Assembly (NCBI GenBank): GCA_003427395.1 | Contig: BFEA01000227.1 | Span: 1,632,353-1,662,169 of the forward strand | DNA: 29,817 bases | Direction of reading: 5' to 3' | Source: Chara braunii | Taxonomy: Eukaryota > Streptophyta > Charophyceae > Charales > Characeae | Part shown: in pieces, positions 1-9,021 of the stretch | How the letters are laid out: every line of letters starts with the position of its first letter | How positions within the stretch are numbered: position 1 is the first letter of the stretch | Position numbers and translations under genes: made by a program | The notes under the pieces: model-generated | What the model was told of the DNA's origin: nothing | Database searches by the model: none | The model's input: only the letters and a program-made list of their open reading frames with translations

Positions 1-345
1 GTCCGCGCCCCGTCAACCCATCCGACCCCGATTCCGAACACGCCTCCGACCCCGATCCCGATCCTTACCCGGAACTCGCCCCCGCTCCCTTCTCCGCCCC
101 GCCGCCCCGATCCCGATCCTTGCCCTCCCACGTGTCCTTCTCGCTCCGGTCTTTTCCACCTCCGCCATCTGCTACTGTGCTCCCGCGCTCCGTCAACCCA
201 TCCGACCCCGATCCCGTTCCCGAACACGCCTCGACCCCGACCCTGATCCTCATCCGGTATTTACCCCTACTCCCTTTTCCCGATCCCGACCCTGAACCCA
301 CCCCCGACCATGTCACTCGCTCCGACCCGACCCTCGCCTCTTAAC
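1..345. repeat. C-rich tandem repeat, two ~180-bp units
   Basis: Two copies of a C-rich unit follow each other at an offset of 180 bp. The string CGTCAACCCATCCGACCCCG occurs at 11 and again at 191, and the following 'GAACACGCCTC' and 'GATCCT...CCGG' blocks also align. Each unit is itself built from degenerate CCCGATCC-type hexamer/octamer repeats. The long open frames on both strands are low-complexity by-products (Pro-rich on +, Gly/Ser-rich on -). The block lies just upstream of a LINE ORF1 and may be its 5' UTR. It reaches the window edge, so more units may lie outside. Confidence 0.75.
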
Positions 346-510
346 CCGCCCGCCTGGGTCCTGGACTGATTCGTTGCCTACAAACCATCACCTTAGATAG
401 CACTCGGACGAGCCTCGACGAGAAAGAAGAGCGACGGCTGCTACAAGAGCAACGACGGGCGAAAAGGTGAGAGCAGTAGATCAGAGCGTGACGAGAGAGG
501 GAACGGGTGC

Positions 511-655
511 TGAGAGGAGAGTACGAAGTCGAGAGCGGGAGGGAGGGGAGGTGGGAGGGTGAACGGAACAGACTGAGAGGGGAGTACGAAGTCAGGAGTG
601 GGGGAGGGGGAAGTGGGAGGGTGACAGAAACATGTTGAGAGGGTGGTGGAAATGA
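511..655. repeat. ~63-bp purine-rich tandem repeat, about 2.3 units
   Basis: The motif TGAGAGG...GAGTACGAAGTC...GTGGGAGGGTGA begins at 511 and recurs at 574, with a third, partial start near 637. The block is strongly purine-rich on the + strand. It runs into the first ATG of the LINE ORF1 at 643, so the third unit overlaps the start of the reading frame. The stretch 346-510 between the two repeat blocks holds nothing I recognise. Confidence 0.75.
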
Positions 656-3600
656 CAATGCACAAAGGAAAGGGCAAAGGTAAGATGCAGCGAGTCCATC
701 GTAAGATTGACTCTACGTTAATCTACCGAGGGATTGCCAGACACTATGCCATGGGGCAGCTTGAAGAGATCACGCAGGGGGAGCCCCATGTGACGACAGG
801 GGGAGGGGATGGGCAAAAACAAGGGCAGGGGGAAAATGACGTGCTAGGGAGCCAGGCCAGTCGAGTAGGGGCACACACCGACGCCAACCCGAAATCATGG
901 GCAGACAGGGTAAAAAAGCCCTTTTCTGATAGAACATTATCAATCCAACGGAAGAAAGAAGGAGAAAAAGGGGAACTAAAGGAAGAATGGAAAATTCCGT
1001 TGGGGAATCTAACGACGGTGGGAGCTTTCTTTATGACCCGCCTCCTCTCGGCCTCGGAAAACAGAATTCTACATCAGGGGGGAAGATCCACTATAGTCAA
1101 AGCTCTCCCCGGGGAAACCGTAAAAACGCGTGATGAACTGTACATGCGGCAAGCCAGTAACTGGGCGTTTCATGATGACGCCGCATTCAAATCTACGAGC
1201 AACAAGGTAGATTGGATTAGAGAACACCTGGGTGCCTTCAAGGGGTCTGTCGAAGGGGCTCATGAATTCTTTCTCATACAGTCAATCTCATCATTTGTTA
1301 TTACGGTCATCTGCATGTACGATGCAGACAAGAAAACAATGGAAGGATGGCGATCACTCCGCTGCGAGGGATCCAAGGTCCGGATCTAGCCCTGGTCCCC
1401 CCCGAAACAACAACGACCGGAAGAGCAAAGGGAGCAACTTATGAGAGAATATTTCTGGGTAGAATTTAGGCACATTCCGATCGAGATTCAGACCGCATTC
1501 ATACAAGACTTCGCAGAGAAGTAAGACATGGTTTACTTCATCGACCCCCTCCCACCGCACGTCCCACGGCGAGACGACCACCTCAAGCTAGCCATACGAC
1601 TAGCGGAGGGACATATCTTCACCATTGATGACATAATCCCTTACTGCATCGGGGGGAAAATATACCGCATTCACACCGCTTGCAAACTACGGCCCTGGTG
1701 TGTCAAATGCCAGACCTATGGGCACTTATATTCAGATACAGCGTGCACCCGCCACCCCTCTCGTGAAGCCAAACCCACAGGGCGCTTGCAAAAAGACCCT
1801 TTTGCAGACACACGGTGGCGGTAAGTTGACCCTGGCCATGAAGGCTGGGTCTACATAGATGAACTGGGACCAGGGGGGGGGGGGGGGCTGTAGGTTGGAC
1901 ATGGGAAGGGCAGGGCAATCCACGACAGGACATCAGACCGCCGGCGGCCTGGACCCCCCCGAAAACCCTGGAATCCCACTTGCAACAGTCAACCCAACTA
2001 ACTCCCAGGGTGTCAGGAAGTGTCAGGAGGAAGAAGCAAGGAAAAAAGAAAGTTCTAGAGGTGCAGCCCAGAAGAGGAATTGTACCCGGGGCTAACATGT
2101 TTTCTCCGCTGTTGAGAGAATCTGGCCATGGTAGGGGGGAGGGAGATGGGTGTCTGAGGCAAGAGGAGGGCCAGACCAGTCAGGACAGTCAGAAGATCGT
2201 CGTTTCGACCTTTGAGAACGTCCCGCCCTCTGGTGGGAAGGAGGAGGGGGGAGGGGACCAGGTTGACGCTCAACGGACGGAAAACAGGCCACGGCCGGGT
2301 GAGCCCGAGAACCAGATCCACCACGCACTCCCCTCCCAGGAACAGCGCCAGACAGAACAGGCGGGGCAATTTCAACAGGCACAACAAGAGCCACAACAGA
2401 GACAGACACACCACACATCGCCTCCCCCGGAACAGATAAACCACACAGAATTAGCACATAAGGGGTTGACACAACAGTCACAGCAAACGCACCAGGTACA
2501 ACAAACAGAACAACCTTTGTGAGGATGGCAAGAGGATGTGACACAACAGTCACATCAGCCACAACAGCCACACGAGGTGCAGAAAATTGAAACTGAGCGG
2601 TCTATAAACGGATAGTCAGACCAACAGTTACGATTGAAACAGTAGGCAAGGGCGAAGCAGTCACAGCAATCGGCACTGCCATCACAACAACAGGCAGGGC
2701 AGCATAATTTAGAAAAGAATAGCCCACTACGCACGCAGTCTTCGCAGGCCGAACACAAACATCATACTTCGGATTTCTTTTCAGATGCCTTCGGGGCCCG
2801 GCAAATAGACATAGATACCTTCTCCCCCCCTCCGCCAGACGTTGAAATGATGGATAGCCAAACGGACCCGGACGCCCCCCCTCAGAAAATGGACCTGGAT
2901 CAGAAGATCCAGATAATCACATAATGGATTATTAAACATCTACGGTCGGAGACCGCTAAGGAAGGGGCGACGGGAGGAGACGAATACTGGGACGCGTCGT
3001 ACGTAGAACTGGTAACCCTCTTAAACAACAGTCCAACACTCAGAGCGGCGTTGACAACCGCCCCCCCGGCCCATCTGACATAGGCAGAGAGCTTCGAGAG
3101 AATTTTGGCCATCGTCCGTAGCCGGTTTCGCCCTCCACCCGTCCCAGATCACGCGCATTCTCAACACCCCTCCACCCCTGCACCTGGTGCACGGGGGGCT
3201 ACACAAGGGGAGGATGGGGAGGAAGGGATGACCTCCAAACACCTCAAGCTGCGACAACTCATAGAACGGGGTCTTTTCGAATTGCCCCTCACTACTACGA
3301 ACGACATAGTAGTACTTCCTTTGCGCAAAACAAATGGAAAATGGGAGATTGGACTCTCCCCGATAGGAGAGCATGGCGGGGTGACGCTGCAAGGGTGGGA
3401 CTTCGTGGATCAGATCCCAGATATTAAAGAAAGGGACAAAACCTTCACGGGCCAAATGCAAGCCTTTGTGCCCAGACACTATGCACCCGGGGCGAGGGCG
3501 GGGATAAGATTTGCGGATAGTGACATGCAGTTGGCGAGGAACGACCTGTACCTGTTGTTCGAACCTAATAAAACGGTCAATCTGCGCTGGTTCAGTCACA

Positions 3601-4248
3601 CCAATAGAAAAATTTTCTAGAATTAAATAATCATTCTATAGTAAAATTACATTTTAAATTTTAAATTTTCATTCCTTCTTAAAAAATGTCATTCCAATTT
3701 TAAAATTTTCCGTCTTACTTGAAAACTTTCCTTCCAAGAATGGGGTATCCCTTCTTATTTGAACTACATTCTAGAGATTGAATGAAAGTCTGGATGAGTT
3801 CATGAAATATTTTAATTGGACTGTCATTCTAAGTAAGGATTTTCAGTCATAAATAGGTTAATCCAATCTAAATTAGAAGATATTTGTTGTACTAGAATGA
3901 AAGTTTAATTAAAAAATTTCATAAACTCGTCCAGACTTTCATTCCATCTTGAACAAATAGATGTAGTTGGAAGGGAAAACTCATATTTAGACGAGAACTT
4001 ATCAAATAAAACTGAAAATTTGATAACTGGACAAACATTGGAATGATAATTTATAAATATCAAGGATTTTTTTTTATGGAATGTTTTTTCAACTTCCATT
4101 TCTCGTGGGAATTTTTCTATTGACTGCATTGCTTGATCTACAGTGTGCAAAGGTTACGACCGGGGAATACTGGTCTGAAGATGATGTGACACTGTGTAGA
4201 TGCCTGTGTAGAATCCTGGGGAAGAAAGTCCTGCTTCTAGACACATGA
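643..4248 (+). pseudogene. LINE (plant L1-type) ORF1 pseudogene: DUF4283-like domain and zinc knuckle
   Basis: In plant L1 elements this ORF encodes an RNA-binding protein of the retrotransposition RNP. Frame 1 runs from ATG 643 to 1824 and carries a DUF4283-like region (around 1270-1660, with 'PWSPP' and 'FWVEFRHIPIE') and a CCHC knuckle at 1698-1745 (CVKCQTYGHLYSDTAC, C-x2-C-x4-H-x6-C). A G15 run at 1873-1887 moves the frame to 3. That frame then reads through a Gln-rich region (2340-2720) and a globular C-terminal part (3105-3617). Premature stops in the coding frames are TAG 1387, TAA 1522, TAA 1822, TGA 2520, TAG 2613, TAG 2643, TAA 2922 and TAG 3081. A foldback element interrupts the gene at 3620-4110. 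The frame resumes at 4111 and probably ended at TGA 4246, 42 bp before the ATG of ORF2. The family call rests on the knuckle and the ORF2 context; the C-terminal half is unassigned. Confidence 0.8.
3611..4119. mobile_element. Foldback (MULE-like?) non-autonomous element inside LINE ORF1
   Basis: AT-rich DNA interrupts the LINE coding sequence. Its edges carry near-identical short repeats: ATTTTCTA at 3612-3619 and ATTTTTCTA at 4111-4119. This is best read as a 9-bp target-site duplication that has lost one T in the left copy; using the right copy keeps the LINE frame. The insert is an imperfect palindrome centred near 3864, exactly its midpoint. The best arms are about 3779-3818 and 3907-3947 (core GAATGAAAGTCTGG / CCAGACTTTCATTC), with weaker similarity outward to the ACTACAT blocks. 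No transposase is present. A 9-bp TSD suggests a Mutator-like origin, but the outermost termini are not clear inverted repeats. Confidence 0.6.
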
Positions 4249-4350
4249 GACACCAAAAAATGGCACCCCCTGTGAACACACCACCCACAAATGACGGACT
4301 TAGACACATTATATTGTAGAAATCCGGCCTGGAAACAATGCGTTAGAGCG

Positions 4351-5060
4351 GCAGACCTTGATCTCCGTTCTATCAACGTCAACGGCCTGACAACCTACAA
4401 TCCAGAAAAATGTCATGCCATTTTGGGATCAACTTAGAGGGGTTGGGGGGCGACAATGGCCAGATGTGATATGTGTGCAGGAAACTCACCTGCAAGACAA
4501 ACCAGCACATAACAGAGCCCACAAGATGGTCTGGCCCCACACGACAGTAACAACTTATGCCCCTAGACCTGGCTCAGCGGGAGTGGCGATTTGGATACCC
4601 CCCGATTCCAGGTTTGAGATGGTCCATTGGGCGGTGAATGAGGAAGAAGGACGGTGGGTGTCAGTACTTGGAATGCTGGAGTTAGAGTTGTTATGCCTCT
4701 TATGCATCTATTCCCCTAACACGGTCGGGGAAAGAAGAACCTTTTTAGGCAACCTAGGGGCACGCGTACCGGATGGCATCCCGTTGGTTATTGCAGGGGA
4801 CTCTAATGCCGCCCCAGAGAGAGGGCATGACAGATGGAACCCTCAGGGGTCCCCCACCTTCGCAACAGAACAAGATGAGCAAATGATTGCTGACCTGTGC
4901 GGAAGCCTCGCAATCTTTGACACCTTCCGCCGTCTGCATCCTGCAGACCGGACCTTCTCCTGTGTAAGGGACAGCCGGATCCTAGCGATCTGGCTAGGCT
5001 GTCCAAGTCACGAATCGACTTCATACTACTCTCCAATGACTTAAATGCGAAAAAGAATGG
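4351..5060 (+). pseudogene. LINE ORF2 endonuclease domain (APE/EEP type), frameshifted
   Basis: This domain would nick target DNA to prime reverse transcription. It begins in frame 1 with LRSINVNGL, shifts to frame 2 near 4405, and shows the expected order of EEP motifs: DVICVQETHL (catalytic Glu) at about 4463-4492, then IAGDSNAAPERG (Asp/Asn site) near 4790-4824. After a shift back to frame 1 near 4990 it shows SRIDFILLS near 5008-5034, the conserved Asp-containing motif before the C-terminal His. The terminal His-containing motif is not recognisable, so the 3' end of the domain is eroded. Another small shift near the T run at 5117-5123 leads into the linker. Confidence 0.85.
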
Positions 5061-5930
5061 ACCACAAAACATGCACAATAATACTTACTATGCGAAAAAA
5101 ACCGGATCAAGGACCCATTTTTTTCAAGCTGAATACCTTACTTCTACTCGAGCACCAATTCAAGCAGATGATCCAGAATGAGTGGCAGTTCTGGCGCCAA
5201 CAGAGAGTTCATTTCGACTCGTTTTCTACGTGGTTCAACAATGGTATGATCTTCTTAGCCAAAAAATGCAATGACTTCTCTAAAGCAAAAACGTCTCTAA
5301 GACACTAACATGAATTTACCATCCATTAGGAACTGCTAAGCCTGGAACACCAAGCAGATTCACACCTTCTCACCGCACACATCCAGGAAGTGAAGGCCAA
5401 ACTTCTTCAATATGCACAACATAGATGGTAGAGCATCAGAATATGAGGGAAAATGTCAAAGTTCACTCAGGAAGCCACAATGGACACCCATTTCTTTAGC
5501 ATGGCGACTGCCCGCGCGAGACGTACGATAATTGAGGCATTGTATGACCCGGACGGAGGGGACGAAATCATAGCAACGAATACCGCACATTGCACACTAA
5601 TCACACGTACTTTCTTCAAACAACTGTATAAATCCCAACTCCCGGCCCCGCGAGGGGAGGCATGGACGCGAGATTTGGAAGAATTCCTAGCGCCCATGGA
5701 CAAATGTCTTTCCCCCACACAGCAAGAGTACCTGGAACGTCCCCTCACAAAGGAGGAAATATGGGCAACACTTCTCCAGATGAGAGAAGAGAAAACACCA
5801 GGTATAGATGGTTTCCCCAAAGAGTTTTGGGAAACAATGTGGTTAGAATTGAGCACAGATCTGTGGACGTTCTACCAGCAGGTCTGGGAGGACAGGGAAA
5901 TGGGAAAAGTAGTGGGGAAAGGAGTGTTTG
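5045..5930 (+). pseudogene. LINE ORF2 linker and N-terminal part of RT
   Basis: From about 5117 frame 2 stays open up to the organellar insertion apart from four stops (TAA 5306, TAG 5327, TAG 5429, TGA 5444). The segment has the usual features of the plant L1 linker: a helical, charged region, then THFFSMATARARRTI near 5485-5530, TRTFFKQLY near 5605-5630, and the start of the RT domain with PLTKEEIWATL (about 5740-5772) and KTPGIDGFPKEFW (about 5792-5830). The last LINE codon before the insertion is GAG at 5930-5932. Confidence 0.85.
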
Positions 5931-5968
5931 AGGATCCTACACAGACATATGTTGGTTTCCTGCGGATT
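5929..5968 (+). repeat. 40-bp perfect direct repeat, copy 1
   Basis: The 40 bases from TGAGGATCCTACACAGACAT to GTTTCCTGCGGATT are identical to 6457-6496. This copy sits exactly at the left junction between LINE and organellar DNA. Its first four bases (TGAG) are shared with the LINE target. The origin is unassigned; an organellar intron or intergenic end is possible. Confidence 0.85.
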
Positions 5969-6189
5969 GCCCTCTAATTGAATTTAATTACTATTACTTA
6001 CTATCTAAAAAAGTACCTAAAAGACTGAATAAAAAAGTAAGTTTCCAGTGGTGATCTTATTTCTATTCAACAAAATTGCAAGTCAACCAATGTAATTATA
6101 TATTATTTTATATAAATAGTATTTTATATAAATAGAGTCTTTTGTATAATATTATATAAGATTTTGTATAATATTGTATACAATATTGT

Positions 6190-6326
6190 ATTGTGATAAA
6201 AGAATTAATAACTCCAATATCTAATGCGGTTAAAAGAGGAGTATGGTCTTTAAGAACACCAATCTGTCCACTATTGGTCGATAAAATAATTTGTTCAGTT
6301 TGGGAGCTCCAAACAATTCGATCCAC
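6190..6326 (-). pseudogene. atpE: Plastid atpE fragment (CF1 epsilon subunit, N-terminal part)
   Basis: Read on the minus strand from about 6322, this encodes [20 protein letters not shown] followed by [18 protein letters not shown]. That is the characteristic N-terminal beta-sandwich of the ATP synthase epsilon subunit of chloroplasts and cyanobacteria. The first few residues are replaced by unrelated sequence at 6327, and similarity stops after about 38 residues near 6210. Only about a third of the gene is present, so this is a nuclear plastid fragment (NUPT) and not a working gene. The downstream minus-strand DNA (6189-6108) is very A/T-rich and could be plastid spacer or unrelated filler. 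Confidence 0.85.
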
Positions 6327-6456
6327 TCTTCGGATTCTGCATCACAGAATCAATCCTGCTAACCATTGTAACTGTAAATGATCAGTGTTGATTGATATCA
6401 TAGTACAGAATGTGAATTGACTCTGTTTTTTGTTCGGACTCTTCACGTATAGTCTC

Positions 6457-6496
6457 TGAGGATCCTACACAGACATATGTTGGTTTCCTGCGGATT
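6457..6496 (+). repeat. 40-bp perfect direct repeat, copy 2
   Basis: This is identical to 5929-5968. Here it is preceded by CACGTATAGTCTC and followed by ATCCATTG, so its context differs on both sides. It separates the atpE-bearing part from the cob-bearing part of the insertion and may mark a join between two captured pieces. Confidence 0.85.
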
Positions 6497-6656
6497 ATCC
6501 ATTGTATATTGAAATTCATTCAATAAATAGGTTAGGACTTTCTTGTTTTTTTTTTGCTATCCTATTCTTGTATCAATTACTTTACGAAACCTAATAAGTC
6601 AATAATATGATAACACATATCAACATTTATCTTGAATTACTACGACCTTCTTATAC

Positions 6657-6741
6657 CTATTGCAGCAACACCTCCTAATTTATTCGGTATACTACGAAGA
6701 ATTGCATAAATAGGTAAAAAATACCATTCTGGCACTATGTG
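6657..6741 (-). pseudogene. cob: Mitochondrial cob fragment (cytochrome b)
   Basis: The minus strand from 6741 downward encodes [20 protein letters not shown] followed by KLGGVAAIG. This is the strongly conserved '[20 protein letters not shown]' segment of mitochondrial cytochrome b. The plastid homologue petD reads differently at these positions, so a mitochondrial source is preferred. Only about 28 codons are present. Similarity ends near 6657, where stops follow, and begins exactly at the right-hand junction with the LINE. It is a nuclear mitochondrial fragment (NUMT). Confidence 0.85.
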
Positions 6742-8071
6742 AGCTGGAGTTGACTCTGCTGTACAAAAAAGGGGATAAAATGAACATTAGGAATTACAAA
6801 CCAATTACTCTCCTTACAGCGGTCTACAAAAGCCTCTCGAAAACCTTGGCAAACCGTATGGCGGAGATCCTGGTAGATGTGATCCACCCAGCTCAGACAG
6901 GATTCATGGCTGGCCAGAACATACAAGAGAATATCCTGTTGATAAATAAAATTGTCTGTCTAGCAAGACGAAATCGGGCAAATCCGGCAATCGTCTTCAT
7001 CGATTTTGAGAAGGCATACGATCACGTCGACTGGATCTTTCTAGATAAATGCTTGGAAAAAATGAACTTTGGGCCGGTTTTTAGGAGATGGGTACGCATC
7101 CTACGCAAAAACGTCACCATCTGTGTAAAGGTAAATGGATCAGTGGCGCCTCCCTTTGAGCTCCAGCGATCAGTTAGTCAAGGAGACCCCATCGCCCCTT
7201 ACCTCTTCGTGGTCATCATAGAGGCCCTTTCGGCTAACTTAAGACACAACAAAGATCTAACTCGAATCAGGATCACCAATATCCCAGAGGAAGCGGTACC
7301 CATTTGTTCCCTGTTTGCAGACGACCTTACTATTATGGTTGAAGCAAAGGCAAAAAACATGGAAGAGATCAAGACCCTCATGAACCGCTTCGGTCGCGTG
7401 TCAGACATGACCGTCAATTGGGGGGGAAAAACTGTGGGCTGGTGGCTGCGCCACCAGGGGGGCAGACCGCCAGAGAACCCGCACATCACTTGACTTCCTC
7501 CGGACAACCCCCTTAGAATCTTAGGGGTGTCGCTCACAGCAAAAGGGAAACCCGTCACAAATGATGAATGGCTAATTAGACTGGCACAGGCCAAGCTGCT
7601 GCAATGGAATCACAAACACACTTCAATTTTTGGGCGGGCTCTTGTTATTAATAATGTCGTGCTTGCCACCCTTTGGTATCGAGCCACTCTTTGACCCATA
7701 AGCAAAGGCGGACTTAAAACGCTAAGGCAACAGCTGGCGGTCTTCCTATAGAGAGGGGACAATAGTAATACCCACGCCATCAGTCGTGTGGCATGAGACT
7801 CTGTGGTTCAGCCAAAGGTAGGGGGAGAGCTTGGAATAGTGGACCCTCCCACATAGTTTCAGGCTCTGAGCGTCCACTGGATCCAACATATTATCTTTGA
7901 AACCTCCTCCCCCTGGGTTCCCCTGGCGCTAATGCAAATTGCGGCCTTGACCCCGGAAGCCCCACCAGAAACGGACCCTCTCATATGGCTCGAGGACAGA
8001 TACTGGAGACTCCCCAGGAAATACACAAATGGTGACCCGGTGGATGAACACTCGATACAACATAAAATTTA
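6741..8071 (+). pseudogene. LINE ORF2 reverse transcriptase core and post-RT region
   Basis: Frame 3 is continuous apart from five stops. It contains [20 protein letters not shown], the motif-A segment FIDFEKAYDHVDW (catalytic Asp, about 7002-7034), VSQGDPIAPYLF (about 7177-7203) and the catalytic box LFADDLTI (about 7312-7335), so the YADD-type active site is still intact. After TGA 7491 the same frame continues with LRILGVSL, GRALVINNVVLATLWYR and VGGELGI, the usual post-RT motifs of plant L1. Stops TAG 7749 (FL*RG) and TGA 7794 (VA*DSV) sit where this family normally has Trp. The segment is cut at 8072 by a TIR element. Confidence 0.9.
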
Positions 8072-9020
8072 TGAAAACCTAACAAAAAAAATTGTTAGAT
8101 TTGCACGAATTTTTTTGAAGATTCTGATAGTACATTTTCCAGGCCTCCTATATGAACAACATTCTATGTGAAGTAAATTANCCGCAAAAAATGAATAGAA
8201 ACATACTTTTTCAAAACCACTGGTAGTGGTGAGGAGAGAAGCAAGTCTTTTTACAAAGAAATCACTACCTTGCAAAGTACCATTTGTTAAAAAATCAAAA
8301 TATCCCAATTTTTTTTAATTAAAAAAAATCAAATTTATAGTTCTATAAGGTATGAAGCACGATGAAACTATTCGGGGGTTTCCCAAACACGCACATATAT
8401 TCTCCTATTCACGAATACATTCTCTTGGATATGTTCCCTCGTACATGGACGAATATATTGTTTTTTTCACTTTTTTAGTATTTTTTATTAAAATATTTTT
8501 CCATTTTTTAATTTTAAATCGTGGTGGCTAAGAATTTGAAGATGTCCCCGTGGCAAAAGTTGTTTGAATTCTTCTTTTACATAACATATATTTTTTGACA
8601 AGGATTTTACAGTAAACTTAAAAATGGATTATATTAATTTACAGTTCTATAAACTAGTTTCATAAAACTTGGTTTTTACCAAACTGCTGAAAACGACTTA
8701 TAGTTCTATAAATGAGTATTCACTGAAACTGTTTTTTTTAACGTCTTTCGAGTTCGTCTTGCAGTCCTTAGAGATTGTCTTGTTTGAGCTATGTTTTTTT
8801 TCAATCTACTAAAAACGACTTATAGTCTTATAACATGTTTTTTTATTGGAAAGGATTTTCTTGCATATTTTGAGAATGACTAGACTTTTTGTCAATTTTT
8901 TTTCCTCCTTTCTCGGGAAACAGTTAAAAATGCTCTCTTTTATGTGTCAAAAATAAGAGTTGACTTTCATTTTTTCATTCTATAAAAAATGTTAGGTTTT
9001 GTGGTTTTGTTAGGTTTTCA
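8072..9020. mobile_element. 949-bp TIR element inside LINE ORF2
   Basis: The AT-rich insert begins with TGAAAACCTAACAAAA (8072-8087) and ends with its exact reverse complement (9005-9020). A further CCTAAC-type subrepeat lies just inside the right end. LINE coding sequence resumes right after it (GAATTCAATGTTATACGCC). It has no transposase-like ORF, so it is non-autonomous. The flanks AAAATTTA and CGAATTCA match only partly, so the TSD is not resolved. A palindromic 14-mer recurs inside it. Base 8181 is undetermined (N). Confidence 0.65.
8335..8833. repeat. Recurrent 14-bp palindrome TTATAGTTCTATAA, four copies
   Basis: Copies lie at 8335-8348 and 8698-8711 (exact), 8639-8652 (TTACAG...) and 8820-8833 (TTATAGTCTTATAA). 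Each is an inverted repeat TTATAG-TT-CTATAA. The last two full copies share the upstream context AAACGACT, so a longer unit of about 120 bp was probably duplicated. All copies fall within the TIR element, so they may be internal binding or structural sites of that element. Confidence 0.65.
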
Positions 9021-9021
9021 C

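Larger units (their letters stand above)
5929..6743. mobile_element. Composite organellar insertion (plastid plus mitochondrial DNA) in LINE RT
   Basis: 811 bp of AT-rich DNA splits the RT domain. TGAG occurs at both edges (5929-5932 and 6740-6743). Removing one copy with the insert restores the LINE reading frame across a GAG codon, giving '[15 protein letters not shown]'. Inside, on the minus strand, is a fragment of plastid atpE (6190-6326) and a fragment of mitochondrial cob (6657-6741) that reaches the right junction. A perfect 40-bp direct repeat lies at 5929-5968 and 6457-6496. The remaining DNA (5969-6189, 6327-6656) has no assigned gene but is equally AT-rich. This looks like filler DNA captured in double-strand-break repair. 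Confidence 0.8.

Noticed and set aside
65-677. Several Pro-, Ser- and Gly-rich ORFs at the left end
   Set aside because: They are by-products of the C-rich and purine-rich tandem repeats.
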